Shown here in pieces: positions 13,472-15,042 of a stretch of 15,042 bases of DNA. Made by a program: the position numbers and the translations under genes. The number at the start of each line of letters is the position of its first letter. Positions within the stretch are counted from its first letter, which is position 1. A model generated the notes under the pieces. It made no database searches and was not told where the DNA came from. It saw only the letters and a list, made by a program, of their open reading frames with translations. The stretch is from contig JBDTLH010000317.1 of the NCBI GenBank assembly GCA_039934875.1, forward strand, positions 1 to 15,042, read 5' to 3'. The DNA comes from JBDTLH01 sp039934875. GTDB taxonomy: Bacteria; Acidobacteriota; Terriglobia; Terriglobales; Acidobacteriaceae.

Positions 13472-15042
13472 ATGACACAGCTTCGCCGCGGTCTGCTCCG
13501 TAAGCGGGCGCTGCTCGCGTCCGCCGTCATCGTTATTAGTTCGCTTGCGGGGTGTGGCGGGAGCACCCATAGTTCGCTTGCAGGTGGCGGCGATACGACG
13601 ACTTCCATCCGGACCACGGCAACGCCGATCCAACACGTCATCATCGTGATCGGAGAGAATCGCAGCTTCGATAATCTCTTTGCAACTTATCAGCCGCGCG
13701 ACCCCACACAGCACGTTTTGAACCTGCTCTCCGAAGGCATTGTGACTGCTTCCGGCGGTCCCGGCCCCAACTTTGCCGCAGGGGCACAGCACGAAGCCTC
13801 CGACACCAGCGTCTATCAGATCAGCCCGACGCAGACCGGCAGTTACACCAATCTGCCTCAGCCGAGTACGACGGTAGGCGCACGCATCTTTGCGCCCGCG
13901 AAGATTCCGTCGTATCTATCGTTCATCTTTGGGCCCTCGATCACCTCGGATCCAGGTCTGTTGGACAGCGATCAAAAGCTGCTGAGCGATGGCGGAATTT
14001 TTCCCCTGATACCTCTCATTCCCGACCCACGCTTTCCCAGCAAATTGCCGAATGGCCCGTTTCCGATCACTCAATACCTCCAATATTCCGACACCGGGGG
14101 CGACCCGGCGCACCGCTTTTATCAAATGTGGCAGCAGATCGACTGCAGCGCGGCCACCATGACCAGTGCCAACCCGAGTGGGTGCATGCACGATCTTTAT
14201 CCGTGGATGGCCACGACCGTGGGCTGGGGCGCGATTATAGAAAACACGCCGCCACCCTCGCCATTCACCGAGCAGACGACATGGCAGGGTTCAGTCTCCA
14301 TGGGTTTCTACAACATGGCTGCGGGGGATGTCCCCTATTTTGCTCTTCTGGCCAACCAGTACACTCTTGCGGACAATTATCATCAGTTCATCCTCGGCGG
14401 CACGGGACCAAACTCCATCGCTATCGGAACGGCCGACCCGTTGGTCTACAGCGATGCCAACGGTGATCCAAGCACTCCGCCGGTGGACCAAATGGAGAAC
14501 CCGAATCCGTATCCTGGGACTAACAACTGGTACCAGCAAGACGGCTTTGCGCTTTCAGATCCCGGGAACACCAGCAACGCTGCCTATACCAACTGCTCCG
14601 ATGCTACCCAACCTGGCGTAACAGCCATCATTAGTTACCTCAACCTGCTGCCATACAAACCATTCAACTCCGGCGATTGCGCCCCCGGAGCATACTACCT
14701 GTTAAACAATCAAAATCCTGCGTATCTCCGCGACGGGACGCTGCGGGCGGACCAGAGCTACAGTGTGGGACCGTCCTCAACGCGCACCATCGGCGACGAG
14801 CTTTCTGCCGCTGGTATCTCCTGGAGATATTATGGCGAAGGATTCAGTCCGAAGGACTCTGACCCGCTCTATTCGCATTACTGCGACATCTGCAATCCGT
14901 TCCAGTATTCGAAATCCATCATGACCAGCGAATTGAGAAATAATATTCAGGGGCTTACGGATTTCTATCGCGACGTGCAGAACGGCACGCTGCCTGCTGT
15001 CTCATTTATAAAGCCGGACGACCTTCTGGATGGACATCCCGG
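13472..15042 (+). CDS. Lipoprotein phosphoesterase, phospholipase C/AcpA-like (partial, 3' end outside window)
   Basis: 523 complete codons are present and the frame is open to the last base. The N-terminus is a lipoprotein signal: basic MTQLRRGLLRKR, a hydrophobic core, and the lipobox L25-A-G-C28, so Cys28 would be lipidated. After a Ser/Thr/Gly linker comes HVIIVIGENRSFDNLF (55-70), the hallmark of the PF04185 phosphoesterase family that contains bacterial phospholipases C and the acid phosphatase AcpA; Glu62 and Asn63 are expected metal ligands. The last visible residues, SFIKPDDLLDGHPG, match the family's second metal motif ending in HPG. Several Cys residues between 230 and 480 may form disulfides in an exported protein. 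It would hydrolyse phospholipids or phosphomonoesters and release phosphate. The start has GGAG 6 nt upstream. Divergent from the M14 gene across 268 bp. Confidence 0.9.
   Translation, partial: MTQLRRGLLRKRALLASAVIVISSLAGCGGSTHSSLAGGGDTTTSIRTTATPIQHVIIVIGENRSFDNLFATYQPRDPTQHVLNLLSEGIVTASGGPGPNFAAGAQHEASDTSVYQISPTQTGSYTNLPQPSTTVGARIFAPAKIPSYLSFIFGPSITSDPGLLDSDQKLLSDGGIFPLIPLIPDPRFPSKLPNGPFPITQYLQYSDTGGDPAHRFYQMWQQIDCSAATMTSANPSGCMHDLYPWMATTVGWGAIIENTPPPSPFTEQTTWQGSVSMGFYNMAAGDVPYFALLANQYTLADNYHQFILGGTGPNSIAIGTADPLVYSDANGDPSTPPVDQMENPNPYPGTNNWYQQDGFALSDPGNTSNAAYTNCSDATQPGVTAIISYLNLLPYKPFNSGDCAPGAYYLLNNQNPAYLRDGTLRADQSYSVGPSSTRTIGDELSAAGISWRYYGEGFSPKDSDPLYSHYCDICNPFQYSKSIMTSELRNNIQGLTDFYRDVQNGTLPAVSFIKPDDLLDGHP

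Overview
The window is about 15 kb of GC-rich (roughly 60%) bacterial chromosome and looks like an ordinary housekeeping and secretory region. I see no rRNA, tRNA, CRISPR array, transposase or phage gene. The set of large secreted hydrolases, the SpoIIE-type phosphatase, the lipoprotein phosphoesterase and the simple heptamer repeats between genes suggest a soil heterotroph. My best guess is Acidobacteriota (class Terriglobia). That rests on recalled protein style, not on a search.

Layout, left to right. Minus strand: a PHP-domain phosphoesterase (9-794, TTG start) lies downstream of a polysaccharide deacetylase gene (849-1846) that is broken by a one-base frameshift at a run of five C. The two probably form one transcript. 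A 318-bp AT-rich gap (1847-2164) follows, with phased A-tracts, a perfect TTGACA box and a heptamer tandem repeat. A small SpoIIE/PP2C-like phosphatase (2165-3019, minus) is divergent from a secreted M1-family metallopeptidase (3055-5466, plus), with only 35 bp between them. After a strong stem-loop come three plus-strand genes: an NmrA-like NAD(P)-binding protein (5647-6498), a DUF2235/Tle1-like alpha/beta hydrolase (6623-7792), and an exported RidA-family protein (8256-8711). A small doubtful ORF (7816-8052) sits between the last two. Two minus-strand genes converge on RidA: a secreted M14 carboxypeptidase of about 1000 residues (10177-13203), followed by a secreted metal-dependent amidohydrolase (8793-10133). 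At the right edge a lipoprotein phosphoesterase of the phospholipase C/acid phosphatase group (13472 onward, plus) runs out of the window.

Four of the products carry an N-terminal export signal together with a recognisable hydrolase fold: the M1 and M14 peptidases, the amidohydrolase and the phosphoesterase. Exported RidA could act in the same compartment. The simplest reading is periplasmic or extracellular breakdown of peptides, cyclic amides and phosphoesters for nutrition. Only the deacetylase-PHP and M14-amidohydrolase pairs look like real operons.

I did not find convincing evidence of a new multi-gene system. The most useful oddities are the frameshifted deacetylase, an M1 peptidase without the GAMEN exopeptidase motif, a PP2C-like phosphatase with a Lys where a metal-binding Asp is expected, an exported RidA, period-7 repeats at three gene ends, and several compact promoter or operator-like repeats.
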